64,000 nucleotides of DNA from Fidelibacterota bacterium (GTDB lineage Bacteria; Fidelibacterota; Marinisomatia; Marinisomatales; TCS55), in contig PBPT01000016.1 in NCBI GenBank assembly GCA_002724735.1, positions 71,674-135,673 of the forward strand, given 5' to 3'. Below are positions 53,655 to 63,656 of this stretch, piece by piece. Each line of letters opens with the position of its first letter. Position 1 is the stretch's first letter. The notes beneath the pieces were generated by a model, which saw only the letters and a program-made list of their open reading frames with translations, did not search any database and had not been told where the DNA came from. The position numbers and the translations under genes are program-made.

Positions 53655-54134
53655 ATGAGAAAAGCAGAAATAGAAGAAGGATTAGGCGAACTAGCAGACA
53701 TTGCTGAAAGAGATCACGAAGTGCAAATGGCCCGTGCTCAGCTTTACAAATCCGCAAAGTATTCAATAAAGCTTCACGAGATGCTTAAAAATGTAAGCGA
53801 AGCTGATGGCCTTGAAGGTTGGATACAATCTAAAATTACAAAAGCTAGTGAAATGCTAGGTTCTGTTTATCATCATTTAGATTATGAAAATAGCCCAATG
53901 TCAGAATCACAAAAAGATACACATTGCAAAGATGAGTGTTGCGGTAGTGATGTAAAAAGAGAAGACTGCGAATGTCCTCCAAACTGCAAACACTGTAATT
54001 GCAACGATGATAGTATACCGGAAGAAAAAACTTACAAAGAGCAACTACATGCAAAACTAGAAGGTAAGTTTAAATCAGCCGCACATCGTAAAGCTGTACA
54101 TGCTGGGAAAGCTTCTGGCAAAAGAAAAAAATAA
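53655..54134 (+). CDS. phage protein with Cys-rich insertion
   Basis: HCKDECCGSDVKREDCECPPNCKHCNC embedded in a helical protein. Confidence 0.7.
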   Translation: MRKAEIEEGLGELADIAERDHEVQMARAQLYKSAKYSIKLHEMLKNVSEADGLEGWIQSKITKASEMLGSVYHHLDYENSPMSESQKDTHCKDECCGSDVKREDCECPPNCKHCNCNDDSIPEEKTYKEQLHAKLEGKFKSAAHRKAVHAGKASGKRKK

Positions 54135-55030
54135 TGGATTATCATGCACTCCAACAAAAGTTATTTGAACTTGATCCTGCAGATCCTGCGGAAGATATAC
54201 GAAAAATTAGAGAGATGGCTGAAGGAGAAGCACCCTCTGGACATGAAGTTTTAAATAAAACAATTACAGAAACTGTAGAAGTTGAACCAGGATCGGTTCC
54301 AGTAGATAAAGATTATAGTGTTAGCGATTTTGCTAAACTTGCCGGAGTGCAATTGAATGAAGCTACTCCGTTAGATGCTATTAAACATGGTTTTAAAAAT
54401 TATAACAAAGTAGATGCACTTAATGTTAAATTAGATGCTCCAAAAGATAAGCCTGCTCCTGTAAAAGGTACTACACCTGCACCTAAGCCAAAACCAGGAG
54501 AACCTGCACCAAAGCCACAAGGTGGTGATTGGCCAACAAGTAAAGAAGGTCATACTTTAGCTAAAGGTGATCTAGTTTCATATAAGAATGCAAAAGGACA
54601 ATTTAGAAAAGATGTACCTGTAGTTGACCTAATCCAAGGCAAAGTTGATGGTGAAGGCAAACCACAAATCCAACTTAATATGAAAGGTGCTACTTACGCT
54701 ATAAGCCGTAAACAAATAATGTCGGTAAATGGTAAAAAGTTTACATTAGTAGACGCAAAAGCAGGCACTGGTACTATTGAAGCATTAGAAGCAAGAATAG
54801 CTTATCTTGAAGATGTAATAAAAGAATTTGTAGAAGGCAAAAAGAAGCCAAAACTTATGAAAGCTAGAGATCCAAATTGGCGTGATATGGAAGCTTTACG
54901 TAAAAGTGGAGCCGCTGGTAAGCATAAAGATAAGAAAAAAGATGCCAAAGCAGGTATTACAAAACATAAAAAAGATTACGCTACAGAATCTATCAAGTCC
55001 CAACTCTGGGCGGCACTTAAAGCAAAATAA
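54134..55030 (+). CDS. hypothetical structural-type protein
   Basis: Complete ORF, Pro/Lys-rich linker. Confidence 0.7.
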   Translation: MDYHALQQKLFELDPADPAEDIRKIREMAEGEAPSGHEVLNKTITETVEVEPGSVPVDKDYSVSDFAKLAGVQLNEATPLDAIKHGFKNYNKVDALNVKLDAPKDKPAPVKGTTPAPKPKPGEPAPKPQGGDWPTSKEGHTLAKGDLVSYKNAKGQFRKDVPVVDLIQGKVDGEGKPQIQLNMKGATYAISRKQIMSVNGKKFTLVDAKAGTGTIEALEARIAYLEDVIKEFVEGKKKPKLMKARDPNWRDMEALRKSGAAGKHKDKKKDAKAGITKHKKDYATESIKSQLWAALKAK

Positions 55031-55033
55031 TAG

Positions 55034-55062
55034 TTGACAACCTCATAAAATTGTAGTATAAT
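55034..55062 (+). promoter_or_regulatory. consensus sigma70 promoter
   Basis: TTGACA-N17-TATAAT upstream of the 55097 CDS. Confidence 0.8.
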
Positions 55063-55096
55063 AGATACAATTACACAAATACCTAATGGAGGAATT

Positions 55097-55357
55097 ATGA
55101 GTGATCGTACTTATGGACCTGAAGAGAAGGCCAAATTAGAACGCCTTGTGAACGAAGGTGTTACAGTATTACAAGAAATAGAAGATTTAAACACGGGTCT
55201 AAAAGAAACTGTAAAAGCAGTTGCTGAAGAATTAGACATTAAACCCACTCTTATAAACAAAGCAATCAAAATTGCACAAAAAGGCGATTGGGCGGCACAT
55301 GCCGACGCTTTTGACGATCTTGAAACTTTAGTTGTGACAGTGGGTAAAGATAAGTGA
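55097..55357 (+). CDS. small early protein, possibly DsbA-like dsDNA-binding
   Basis: MSDRTYGPEEKAKLERLVNEGVTVLQEIEDLNTGLKETVKAVAEELDIKPTLINKAIKIAQ; size and context only. Confidence 0.4.
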   Translation: MSDRTYGPEEKAKLERLVNEGVTVLQEIEDLNTGLKETVKAVAEELDIKPTLINKAIKIAQKGDWAAHADAFDDLETLVVTVGKDK

Positions 55358-55632
55358 ATGGAGTCGTTAGATATTTTAAGGAAAGCTACCGGCTAAGTCC
55401 GTTTGCATTTTACTGTGAGTTTTTTGAAACTTTATTTTTAGTAAGTGCTAGTGCGGTGCTAACTTGGACAGTGCTAGATCCTGCTACTGAAATTTTTATT
55501 CCTATGTACTTAATAGGAAGTATATTGGGCTTGATAAGCACAGTGATAAGAAAGGCCGCATTTACAATTTTCTTATGTAGTTGGTTTGTTGTAATGAATA
55601 CTATTGCGTTAATACAAATTGTGGTAAATTAA
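55354..55632 (+). CDS. membrane protein (3 TM)
   Basis: Hydrophobic segments, ATGA-type overlap. Confidence 0.65.
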   Translation: MNGVVRYFKESYRLSPFAFYCEFFETLFLVSASAVLTWTVLDPATEIFIPMYLIGSILGLISTVIRKAAFTIFLCSWFVVMNTIALIQIVVN

Positions 55633-55739
55633 TGATTACAACCACAAATACTTTACAAGGTAAAATACTTGAATAAGTACAATATCGCCCACAGGGCATG
55701 TAGACGGTTAAGTTGGCCAAAAGCAACGAGGAGAAAAAA

Positions 55740-58412
55740 TTGAGTTACGTAGACGCACTATTTGATAGGGACTCTGACATTATTAGAGTCGTTGAGCGTA
55801 AAGAAGGCAAAAGACATTATACTGAATATCAGGCAAAGTACACATTCTATTATAAAGACCAAAGAGGCAAATATAGAAGTATATATGATGACCCTTTGAG
55901 TCGAATTGTTTGCAAAAACACAAAAGACTTTCGTAAAGAAGTTGCAATTAATCGAGACAAACAACTTTTCGAAAGCGACATTAATCCTATATTCCAATGT
56001 TTAAGCGAAAATTATCTTAATCAAGATGCACCAAAACTAAACATTGCATTCTTTGATATCGAGACTGACTTTGATCCAGAGAGAGGTTTTGCTGATCCTG
56101 CTGATCCATTTATGCCTATTACCTCTATTGCTGTATATTTACAGTGGCTAGAAACAATGGTCTGCTTGGCAGTCCCTCCAAAGACCCTTACAATGGATCA
56201 AGCTAAAAAAGAACTTGAAGGTATTGATAATGTAATGCTTTTTGAAAAAGAAAGCGAAATGATCGATACTTTTTTAACACTAATTGAAGATGCTGACATA
56301 CTAAGTGGTTGGAATAGTGAAGGATATGATATTCCTTACACAGTAAATAGAACAAGTAGAGTATTAAGTAAAGACGATACAAGAAGATTTTGCTTATGGG
56401 GGCAACTGCCTAAAAAACGTGAGTATGAAAAGTATGGAAAATCAGCTGTTACCTTTGACCTAATAGGCAGAGTGCATTTAGATAGTTTAGAATTATATCG
56501 TAAATACACATATGAAGAAAGACACAGTTATAGACTTGATGCTATTGGTGAAATCGAAGTTGGTGAGAACAAAGTGCCTTATGAAGGAACTTTGGATCAA
56601 TTGTACAACAATGACTTTAGAAAATTCATTGAATACAACATACAAGATACCGCACTACTGGACAAGCTGGACAAAAAACTAAGATTCATTGATCTAAGTA
56701 ACGAACTTGCACATGCAAATACTGTTTTGCTACAGACCACAATGGGTGCAGTAGCAGTTACAGAACAAGCTATTGTTAATGAAGCACATCATAGAGGCAT
56801 GCAAGTTCCAAATAGACCTAAAAGAGATGATAGCGAAAACACAGCCGCGGCAGGTGCGTATGTTGCATTTCCTAAAAAAGGACTTCATAAATGGATAGGT
56901 AGTATGGACTTAAACAGTCTATATCCGAGTGTTATTCGTGCATTAAATATGGATCCAGCAACTATCGTAGGACAAATACGTCCTGAAATAAGTGAAGCTC
57001 GTGTACACGAAGATACAACTTTAAAGAAGAAATCATTTGCAGGGAGTTGGGAAGGTAAATTTGCTACAGAGGAATATGATGCAGTTATGGATCAACGTAA
57101 AGATGTTGCACTAACAGTTGACTTTGAAAATGGTAATACTGAAGTAGTAAGTGGTGCAGAACTTTACAAAATTATCTTTGATAGTAACAAACCTTGGATG
57201 CTAAGTTCGAATGGTACAATTTTTACTACAGAGCATGAAGGTGTTATTCCTGGACTGCTAAAACGTTGGTATAGCGAACGTAAAGAACTACAAGCACAAC
57301 TTAAAAAAGCAAAGGATGCTGGAAATGCAATCGAAACAGAGTACTGGGACAAAAGACAACTTGTTAAAAAAATTAATCTTAATAGCTTGTACGGCGCTAT
57401 TCTCAACCCTGGCTGTCGTTTTTTCGATAAACGTATTGGTCAGTCTACTACACTGACAGGTAGAACTATTGTAAAGCATATGTCAGCAGAAGTAAACAAA
57501 GTAATTACTGGAAAGTATGATCATGTTGGCGAAGCTATGATTTATGGTGATACTGACTCTTGTTACTTTAGTGCATATCCTACATTGAAAAATGATATTG
57601 AAAGCAAAAAGATTCCTTGGTCGAAAGACAACGTAATTACTTTATATGATCAAGTATGCGAAGCGGCAAATACTACATTTGAAAAGTTCATGTTACAAGC
57701 ATTCCATTGTCCAAAGACACGATCAGATGTAATTGCGGCAGGTAGAGAGATTGTTGCTGAAAGCGGATTATATATTACAAAAAAACGTTATGCGGCACTG
57801 GTTATTGATAACGAAGGTTTTAGAACAGACGTAGATGGTAAAGCAGGAAAAGTAAAAGCAATGGGCTTAGACTTGCGTAGATCAGATACTCCTGTTTTTA
57901 TGCAAGAGTTTCTCAGTGAATTACTACTTATGGTACTTACAAATGCACCTCAAGAAGATGTACTAGAACGTATTACTGTATTCAGAAAAGAATTCAGTGA
58001 ACGTCCTGGCTGGGAAAAAGGTTCGCCGAAACGTGCAAATAAAATTGGTCACTATCAGAGACTGGAGGAGAAACAGGGAAAGGCAAATATGCCTGGCCAT
58101 GTAAGAGCGAGCATTAATTGGAATACACTTAAACGTATGAACGGCGACAAATATTCTCAAGAAATTGTAGATGGTATGAAAGTAATTGTGTGTAAGCTAA
58201 AACAAAACCCGTTAGGTTATACAAGTGTAGCATATCCAACAGATGAATTACATATTCCTGATTGGTTTAAAGAACTTCCGTTTGATGATGCCGCAATGGC
58301 TGAAACTATAATTGATAACAAACTTGACAATTTAATTGGTGTGCTTGATTACCCACTTGAAGATACAAAGCAACACAATACATTTAACAGCTTATTTGAT
58401 TTTGGAACTTAA
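55740..58412 (+). CDS. 43: family B DNA polymerase (gp43)
   Basis: MDLNSLYPSVIRALNMDP, NLNSLYGAILNPGCRFFD, IYGDTDSCYFS. TTG 55740 after GAGGAG is preferred over 55713. Confidence 0.95.
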   Translation: MSYVDALFDRDSDIIRVVERKEGKRHYTEYQAKYTFYYKDQRGKYRSIYDDPLSRIVCKNTKDFRKEVAINRDKQLFESDINPIFQCLSENYLNQDAPKLNIAFFDIETDFDPERGFADPADPFMPITSIAVYLQWLETMVCLAVPPKTLTMDQAKKELEGIDNVMLFEKESEMIDTFLTLIEDADILSGWNSEGYDIPYTVNRTSRVLSKDDTRRFCLWGQLPKKREYEKYGKSAVTFDLIGRVHLDSLELYRKYTYEERHSYRLDAIGEIEVGENKVPYEGTLDQLYNNDFRKFIEYNIQDTALLDKLDKKLRFIDLSNELAHANTVLLQTTMGAVAVTEQAIVNEAHHRGMQVPNRPKRDDSENTAAAGAYVAFPKKGLHKWIGSMDLNSLYPSVIRALNMDPATIVGQIRPEISEARVHEDTTLKKKSFAGSWEGKFATEEYDAVMDQRKDVALTVDFENGNTEVVSGAELYKIIFDSNKPWMLSSNGTIFTTEHEGVIPGLLKRWYSERKELQAQLKKAKDAGNAIETEYWDKRQLVKKINLNSLYGAILNPGCRFFDKRIGQSTTLTGRTIVKHMSAEVNKVITGKYDHVGEAMIYGDTDSCYFSAYPTLKNDIESKKIPWSKDNVITLYDQVCEAANTTFEKFMLQAFHCPKTRSDVIAAGREIVAESGLYITKKRYAALVIDNEGFRTDVDGKAGKVKAMGLDLRRSDTPVFMQEFLSELLLMVLTNAPQEDVLERITVFRKEFSERPGWEKGSPKRANKIGHYQRLEEKQGKANMPGHVRASINWNTLKRMNGDKYSQEIVDGMKVIVCKLKQNPLGYTSVAYPTDELHIPDWFKELPFDDAAMAETIIDNKLDNLIGVLDYPLEDTKQHNTFNSLFDFGT

Positions 58413-58422
58413 AGGAGAAATA

Positions 58423-58752
58423 ATGAAAGTAAACATTGACGACATCGGTGGTTATATTGCTAAACAGGATGATAGGTATGTTGTTAAAGACAATCCCTTT
58501 GGTAATACACTTGTTCTAAGTAGTACGAGATTGCATGGGCATAAACAAACAAGTGGGCATAGTCATGATGGTCAAGAAGAAGTTTATTTCTTTATTGAAG
58601 GGGCAGGACAAATGCAATTGGATAATGAATTTATTAAAGTAGAAGCAGGCGATGTAGTACCTATCCAAGATGGCGTATTTCATAAGGTAATGAATTTACG
58701 TGATTCGGACATGTATTTTGTTTGTGTCTTCGATGGAAAAAGGAAACACTAA
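58423..58752 (+). CDS. cupin-domain protein
   Basis: HKQTSGHSHDGQEEVYFFIEGAGQMQLDNEFIKVEAGDVVPIQDGVFHKVMN; ATG 58423 after AAAGGAG. Confidence 0.85.
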   Translation: MKVNIDDIGGYIAKQDDRYVVKDNPFGNTLVLSSTRLHGHKQTSGHSHDGQEEVYFFIEGAGQMQLDNEFIKVEAGDVVPIQDGVFHKVMNLRDSDMYFVCVFDGKRKH

Positions 58753-59168
58753 TGAAAGTAGGATTTACATGCTCAACTTTTGATTTGTTACATGCTGGAC
58801 ATGTAATAATGTTGCGTGAAGCAAAAGAACAATGCGACTATTTGTTAGTAGGATTACAAGTTGATCCTAGTGTAGATAGAAAAGAAAAAAATGCTCCTAT
58901 ACAAAGTATTGTAGAAAGGTATACACAACTTAATGCAGTTGAATATGTAGACGAAATTATTCCTTATGGCACAGAAAAAGATTTAGAAGATATTTTACAA
59001 ATGTATCCTATTAATGTAAGAATACTAGGAGAAGAATATCGAGACAAAGATTTTACAGGTAAAGATATATGTCGTAGTAGAGATATTGACTTACATTTTA
59101 ATAAACGAGATCACCGATTCAGCACAAGTGATTTACGTTCACGAGTTGCTGAAACGGAGGACAGATGA
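58752..59168 (+). CDS. cytidylyltransferase (TagD/RfaE-C-like)
   Basis: VGFTCSTFDLLHAGHVIMLREAKEQCDYLLVGLQVDPS ... RFSTSDLRSRV. Confidence 0.88.
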   Translation: MKVGFTCSTFDLLHAGHVIMLREAKEQCDYLLVGLQVDPSVDRKEKNAPIQSIVERYTQLNAVEYVDEIIPYGTEKDLEDILQMYPINVRILGEEYRDKDFTGKDICRSRDIDLHFNKRDHRFSTSDLRSRVAETEDR

Positions 59169-59347
59169 GCATTAACGATGAAAGAGAAAAAGAGAGAGCT
59201 GAAGATAAAAAATTAATAGACGAATGGTTAGCAAAAGGAAATAAAATTACAGTTTATCCTTATGGTGCTCGTTCTGAAGAGGTAGAATATACAAGCGGTA
59301 TGTATGCTAAAAGGAAGAAGAAAGGTGACAAAAAAACTAAAAAATAA
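59165..59347 (+). CDS. small hypothetical protein
   Basis: ATGA overlap. Confidence 0.55.
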   Translation: MSINDEREKERAEDKKLIDEWLAKGNKITVYPYGARSEEVEYTSGMYAKRKKKGDKKTKK

Positions 59348-60047
59348 ATTTATCTTTGATGTTGACGGAACATTAACTCCAAGTCGACAACCTATAGATA
59401 AAAGATTTGCAGTTTGGTTTAGAGATTTTTGTAACTCTAATGAGGTATATCTTGTGACTGGGAGTGATAGGCCTAAGACGATTGAACAAATTGGAGAAAC
59501 TATCTATAATAAATGTCAAAGGGTTTATAATTGTAATGGTAATGATGTTTGGGAAAAAGATGTAAATGTACGAACCAATGATTGGGTTTTACCTGAAGAT
59601 GCACATGAATGGTTAAGTATTCAATTAACTGAAAGCGATTTTAAAATTAGAACAGGTTTACATTTCGAACATCGACCTGGTATGGTAAATTTTAGTGTAG
59701 TAGGCAGAAATGCTAATAATGAACAAAGGGCAGACTATTTCAAGTATGATACACTTACAAATGAAAGAAACATAATTGCAAAAAATTTCAACTTCTTATT
59801 TCCTAATATTAAAGCAACTGTAGGTGGAGAAACAGGAATAGATATATCACCCGTAGGTACTGATAAAGCACAAATTATAAAAGACTTTGGTCCGCAAGAT
59901 AAGACATATTTCTTCGGAGATAGAATGGACGAAGATGGAAATGACTACCCTCTCGCACAAGTAGTAAGTGCAAGTAGATCGGTAATGAACTGGTCGCAAA
60001 CAAAAGAATATCTTGAATATTTTAAAGAATTAGGAATAGCATTATGA
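59325..60047 (+). CDS. eukaryotic-type phosphomannomutase-like HAD protein
   Basis: FIFDVDGTLTPSRQPIDKRF ... VYLVTGSDRPKTIEQIG ... YFFGDRMDEDGNDYPL; GTG 59325 is a plausible start (ORF opens at 59304). Confidence 0.8.
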   Translation: MTKKLKNKFIFDVDGTLTPSRQPIDKRFAVWFRDFCNSNEVYLVTGSDRPKTIEQIGETIYNKCQRVYNCNGNDVWEKDVNVRTNDWVLPEDAHEWLSIQLTESDFKIRTGLHFEHRPGMVNFSVVGRNANNEQRADYFKYDTLTNERNIIAKNFNFLFPNIKATVGGETGIDISPVGTDKAQIIKDFGPQDKTYFFGDRMDEDGNDYPLAQVVSASRSVMNWSQTKEYLEYFKELGIAL

Positions 60048-60808
60048 TAGCTGTACAAAAGATATTAATTACAGGACATAGAGGTTTTATAGGCAGTAGG
60101 CTTTATGAAAAATTAATACATAATGAAGTTACAGGTTTTGATTTAATAGATGGTAACGATTTACTAACTTGTGAGTTGCCGAATGAAGAATTTGATTTAA
60201 TAATCCATTTAGCTGGTAAGTCTGGTGTCAGAGAAAGTTTAGACGACCCTGCTTCATATTGGCAAAACAATGTTGAAGCAAGTCGTAGATTATTTGAAAG
60301 ATATGCAGATACAAGAATACTTTATGCGAGTAGTTCGAGTGCATATGAGCCTGACTTAAATCCTTATGCGGCATCTAAATATATCATTGAGGAACTTGCC
60401 GCTAGGTATCCTAATACACTTGGAATGAGATTTCATACTGTGTTTAGTGAAACTCCTAGAAAAGGAATGTTCTTAGATAAAGTGTTAAACAATGAATTAG
60501 AATATGTAACTACTCATCATAGAGATTTTATACATTTAGATGACGTGTGTGATGCAATTAAAATACTAATTAACAAACCCCATGTAACTGGTATAGTGGA
60601 CATTGGTACTGGTAACCCGATTAGAGTTCGAGACTTAGTACCAAATGCTCCTATCCGTCTAAATACCCCACATGAAAGGAAATTTACATGTGCTAATATA
60701 GAAAAGATGAAAGTTTTAGGCTTTAAACCTAAATATACAATAGAAAACTTCTTGACAAAGCCCAACAAAGGCATTATACTTAATATAACTAATGGAGAAC
60801 CCGCATGA
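60044..60808 (+). CDS. NAD-dependent epimerase/dehydratase
   Basis: ILITGHRGFIGSRLYEKL ... YASSSSAYEPDLNPYAASKYIIEELA (GxxGxxG, YxxxK). Confidence 0.9.
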   Translation: MIAVQKILITGHRGFIGSRLYEKLIHNEVTGFDLIDGNDLLTCELPNEEFDLIIHLAGKSGVRESLDDPASYWQNNVEASRRLFERYADTRILYASSSSAYEPDLNPYAASKYIIEELAARYPNTLGMRFHTVFSETPRKGMFLDKVLNNELEYVTTHHRDFIHLDDVCDAIKILINKPHVTGIVDIGTGNPIRVRDLVPNAPIRLNTPHERKFTCANIEKMKVLGFKPKYTIENFLTKPNKGIILNITNGEPA

Positions 60809-61536
60809 AAGACATTTTACAAGACGTTGTTGCTAAAACACACGCACTAGGATTTTTAACTTTGGTAAAAGTTAATAGTGAAGCTGATACAACAACAATT
60901 GAAAGTATGGCAGAAGATCGTTCTGTGATTTTAAATTCTACAACACATAATAGTGTGTCTGAATTTAATGGCACATTTGGTATGCCTAACTTAGACAAAC
61001 TTGCATTACATTTGAAGAATCCAGAATATCAGAAAGATGCAAAGATTGACGTAGTGAATGCTGATAGGAACGGCGAAACAATTCCTACACATATTCACTT
61101 TGAAAACGCAAGTGGCGATTTTGAAAATGATTATCGATTTATGAATAAGCAAATTATCGATGAAAAACTAAAAAGTGTAAAGTTTAAAGGTGCGGCCTGG
61201 AATGTAACATTTCAACCAAGTGTTGCGGCAATTGGTAGAATGAAATTGCAAAGTGCGGCACATGCAGAAGAACCAACATTTAATGTTTCAACTAAAGATG
61301 GCGACTTAGTGTTTAGCTTTGGAGATCAAAGTACACACGCAGGTACATTTGTATTTGAAGCAGGTGTTGAAGGTACATTGGCACATACATGGAGTTGGCC
61401 AGTAGCACAAGTACAAGCTATTTTAAACTTAGATGGCGATATTACAATGAGTATTAGCGATCAAGGTGCAATGCAAATAAGTGTTGATAGTGGACTAGCA
61501 AAATATGATTACATTTTGCCAGCACAAAGCAAATAG
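60805..61536 (+). CDS. 45: sliding clamp (gp45)
   Basis: Clamp-like sequence next to gp43/gp44 context; ...VQAILNLDGDITMSISDQGAMQISVDSGLAKYDYILPAQ. Confidence 0.85.
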   Translation: MKDILQDVVAKTHALGFLTLVKVNSEADTTTIESMAEDRSVILNSTTHNSVSEFNGTFGMPNLDKLALHLKNPEYQKDAKIDVVNADRNGETIPTHIHFENASGDFENDYRFMNKQIIDEKLKSVKFKGAAWNVTFQPSVAAIGRMKLQSAAHAEEPTFNVSTKDGDLVFSFGDQSTHAGTFVFEAGVEGTLAHTWSWPVAQVQAILNLDGDITMSISDQGAMQISVDSGLAKYDYILPAQSK

Positions 61537-61544
61537 GAGGTAAC

Positions 61545-61658
61545 ATGAAGTTTAGTGAATTTAGAAAAAAGTATGGTGAAGGTACAGACTTTGACCTTGA
61601 CTATGGCAAGTTAGCAATACTTGCCCTTTGTGTGTATATTGCTGTGCAGGTAACATGA
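61545..61658 (+). CDS. 37-aa membrane-proximal small protein
   Basis: MKFSEFRKKYGEGTDFDLDYGKLAILALCVYIAVQVT; AGGAGG RBS; ATGA overlap with dpdA. Confidence 0.6.
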   Translation: MKFSEFRKKYGEGTDFDLDYGKLAILALCVYIAVQVT

Positions 61659-63124
61659 TCACAGACTTAACAACAGCTCAGAAAGATTACGCAACTTTCT
61701 TACCAGCATTGAGTGGTTTCTTTGCCACTTATATTGGTAAACAGCGTCATCCTGATCCTGTTAAAGGGCCTTATGTTGATCCAGCTAGAATACCTAGCAA
61801 TTTTCCTAACGGAGTAGAAAGCCTTAATTATCTTAATAACCAAGAAGGAATGTTTCAGTATAAATGGACACTATACTCTGCAGGACATGCTGATTTAGAT
61901 ACTAATAAATTTGTTCCTAAAGAAGATATGGTTCGTAATAGAGATAGGGCAAACACTTGGTTACTAGGCGATTCCGGTGGTTTCCAAATTGGTAAAGGTG
62001 TTTGGGAAGGTGATTGGAAGGATCCTAATTGTCCTAAAGCTCAAAAGAAACGTGATGGTGTTTTACGTTGGATGGATGCTTATATGGACTATGGAATGAT
62101 ACTTGATATTCCAGCTTGGGTTTCACGATCTCCTGAAGGTGCAAAAGCAACAGGCATTAGTACATATGCAGAAGCAGTTAAAGCGACACGAATCAATAAT
62201 GATTATTTTATGCAACACAGGACAGGTGATTGCAAATTTTTGAATGTTTTACAAGGAGAAAATCACGCAGACGCAGATGATTGGTATGATCAAATGAAAG
62301 ATTACTGCGATCCTAAAGTATATCCAGATAGACACTTTAATGGCTGGTCAATGGGTGGACAAAATATGTGTGATGTTCATCTAGTTTTGAAACGTTTGGT
62401 TGCTTTGAGATTTGATGGATTATTAGAAAAAGGCGTACATGATGTTATGCATTTTTTAGGCACATCAAAATTAGAATGGGCTACATTGTTAACTGACATA
62501 CAAAGAGCAGTTAGAAAATATCATAATCCTAACTTTATGGTTACATTTGATTGTGCATCACCGTTCTTAGCAACTGCAAACGGACAGATTTATTGTGAAC
62601 TAGAAACACAAGATAGAGCAAAATGGGTGTATCGAATGGTGCCTAGTATAGACGATAAGTCTTTAGCTAACGATTCAAGTCCGTTTGCAAGTGCATTTGT
62701 AAGAGAAGGTAAACATACAAGTTTTAAAGATTCTCCTGTGACGGCAGAATTACAAGCCAAAGATATATGTGTATATGGTCCAGGAGATTTAAATAAAATA
62801 GGTAAAGAAGGTAAAACTAGTTGGGATAGTTTTTCATATGCTATTCAAATGGGACATAATGTGTGGAGTCATATCAATGCAGTACAAGAAGCCAATAGAC
62901 AATACGACAATGGCGTCATTCCGAACATGCTTGTTGAAGAGCAATTCGACAGGTTATTTTTTAAAGATGTTGTGGAAGCAATATTTGCAACTGACAACAG
63001 AGACGAAGCGAACTTGGTAATAGAAGAGTTTTCAAGATTCTGGATGTCTATCATCGGCACTAGAGGTGCAATAGGCAAAAAAACTGTAAATGCGGCAACA
63101 AAGTTTAACGAACTATTTGGATAG
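61655..63124 (+). CDS. dpdA: DpdA-like tRNA-guanine-transglycosylase-family DNA 7-deazaguanine transferase
   Basis: WLLGDSGGFQIGKGVW ... WMDAYMDYGMILDIPAW ... LNVLQGE ... DVMHFLGTSKLEWATLLTDIQRAV ... TFDCASPF. Start 61655 (ATGA). Confidence 0.82.
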   Translation: MITDLTTAQKDYATFLPALSGFFATYIGKQRHPDPVKGPYVDPARIPSNFPNGVESLNYLNNQEGMFQYKWTLYSAGHADLDTNKFVPKEDMVRNRDRANTWLLGDSGGFQIGKGVWEGDWKDPNCPKAQKKRDGVLRWMDAYMDYGMILDIPAWVSRSPEGAKATGISTYAEAVKATRINNDYFMQHRTGDCKFLNVLQGENHADADDWYDQMKDYCDPKVYPDRHFNGWSMGGQNMCDVHLVLKRLVALRFDGLLEKGVHDVMHFLGTSKLEWATLLTDIQRAVRKYHNPNFMVTFDCASPFLATANGQIYCELETQDRAKWVYRMVPSIDDKSLANDSSPFASAFVREGKHTSFKDSPVTAELQAKDICVYGPGDLNKIGKEGKTSWDSFSYAIQMGHNVWSHINAVQEANRQYDNGVIPNMLVEEQFDRLFFKDVVEAIFATDNRDEANLVIEEFSRFWMSIIGTRGAIGKKTVNAATKFNELFG

Positions 63125-63127
63125 ATT

Positions 63128-63643
63128 ATGAAAAGAAACTATGACGCAGGCGAATTTGACAACATCACTTACTTCACTGGTACAGAAGTAGAGCATACTC
63201 CAGCATATGGTATGTATACTTTATTTGTAGCAGGAGTACAACCTGTAAAAGATATTGAAAAACAATTACTTGCATATTCTAATATTGAACATATTTTCTT
63301 TGGTGCTAACCATAGTGTACAACCTAATCGAGTTGGACCTGGATGGGCTGAGATGATTGTAACTTTTTTAAAGAAAGATTATTGGTGTAGTTTAGATATT
63401 CCAATTGCTTGTGCTGAAGAAATTTTAGAATACGGTCTCACAGAGTACAACAACTTTATTCCGCAAATCCGTGTACCAATTCCATATGTAAAACAATGGA
63501 ATTACAATACTATGGTTAAGATTGACGACAAAGGATTTGCTGAAACTAATCCAGGCGTTTGGAGTCACAGACTGCATGACTTAATGGATTCAAATAAATT
63601 TACGGATTGGGCCAAATATGGCCTTGACAAACCTGTTAAATGA
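63128..63643 (+). CDS. conserved phage protein adjacent to dpdA
   Basis: MKRNYDAGEFDNITYFTGTEVEHTPAYGMYTLFVAGVQPV... Confidence 0.7.
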   Translation: MKRNYDAGEFDNITYFTGTEVEHTPAYGMYTLFVAGVQPVKDIEKQLLAYSNIEHIFFGANHSVQPNRVGPGWAEMIVTFLKKDYWCSLDIPIACAEEILEYGLTEYNNFIPQIRVPIPYVKQWNYNTMVKIDDKGFAETNPGVWSHRLHDLMDSNKFTDWAKYGLDKPVK

Positions 63644-63656
63644 AAGTATACTGTAA

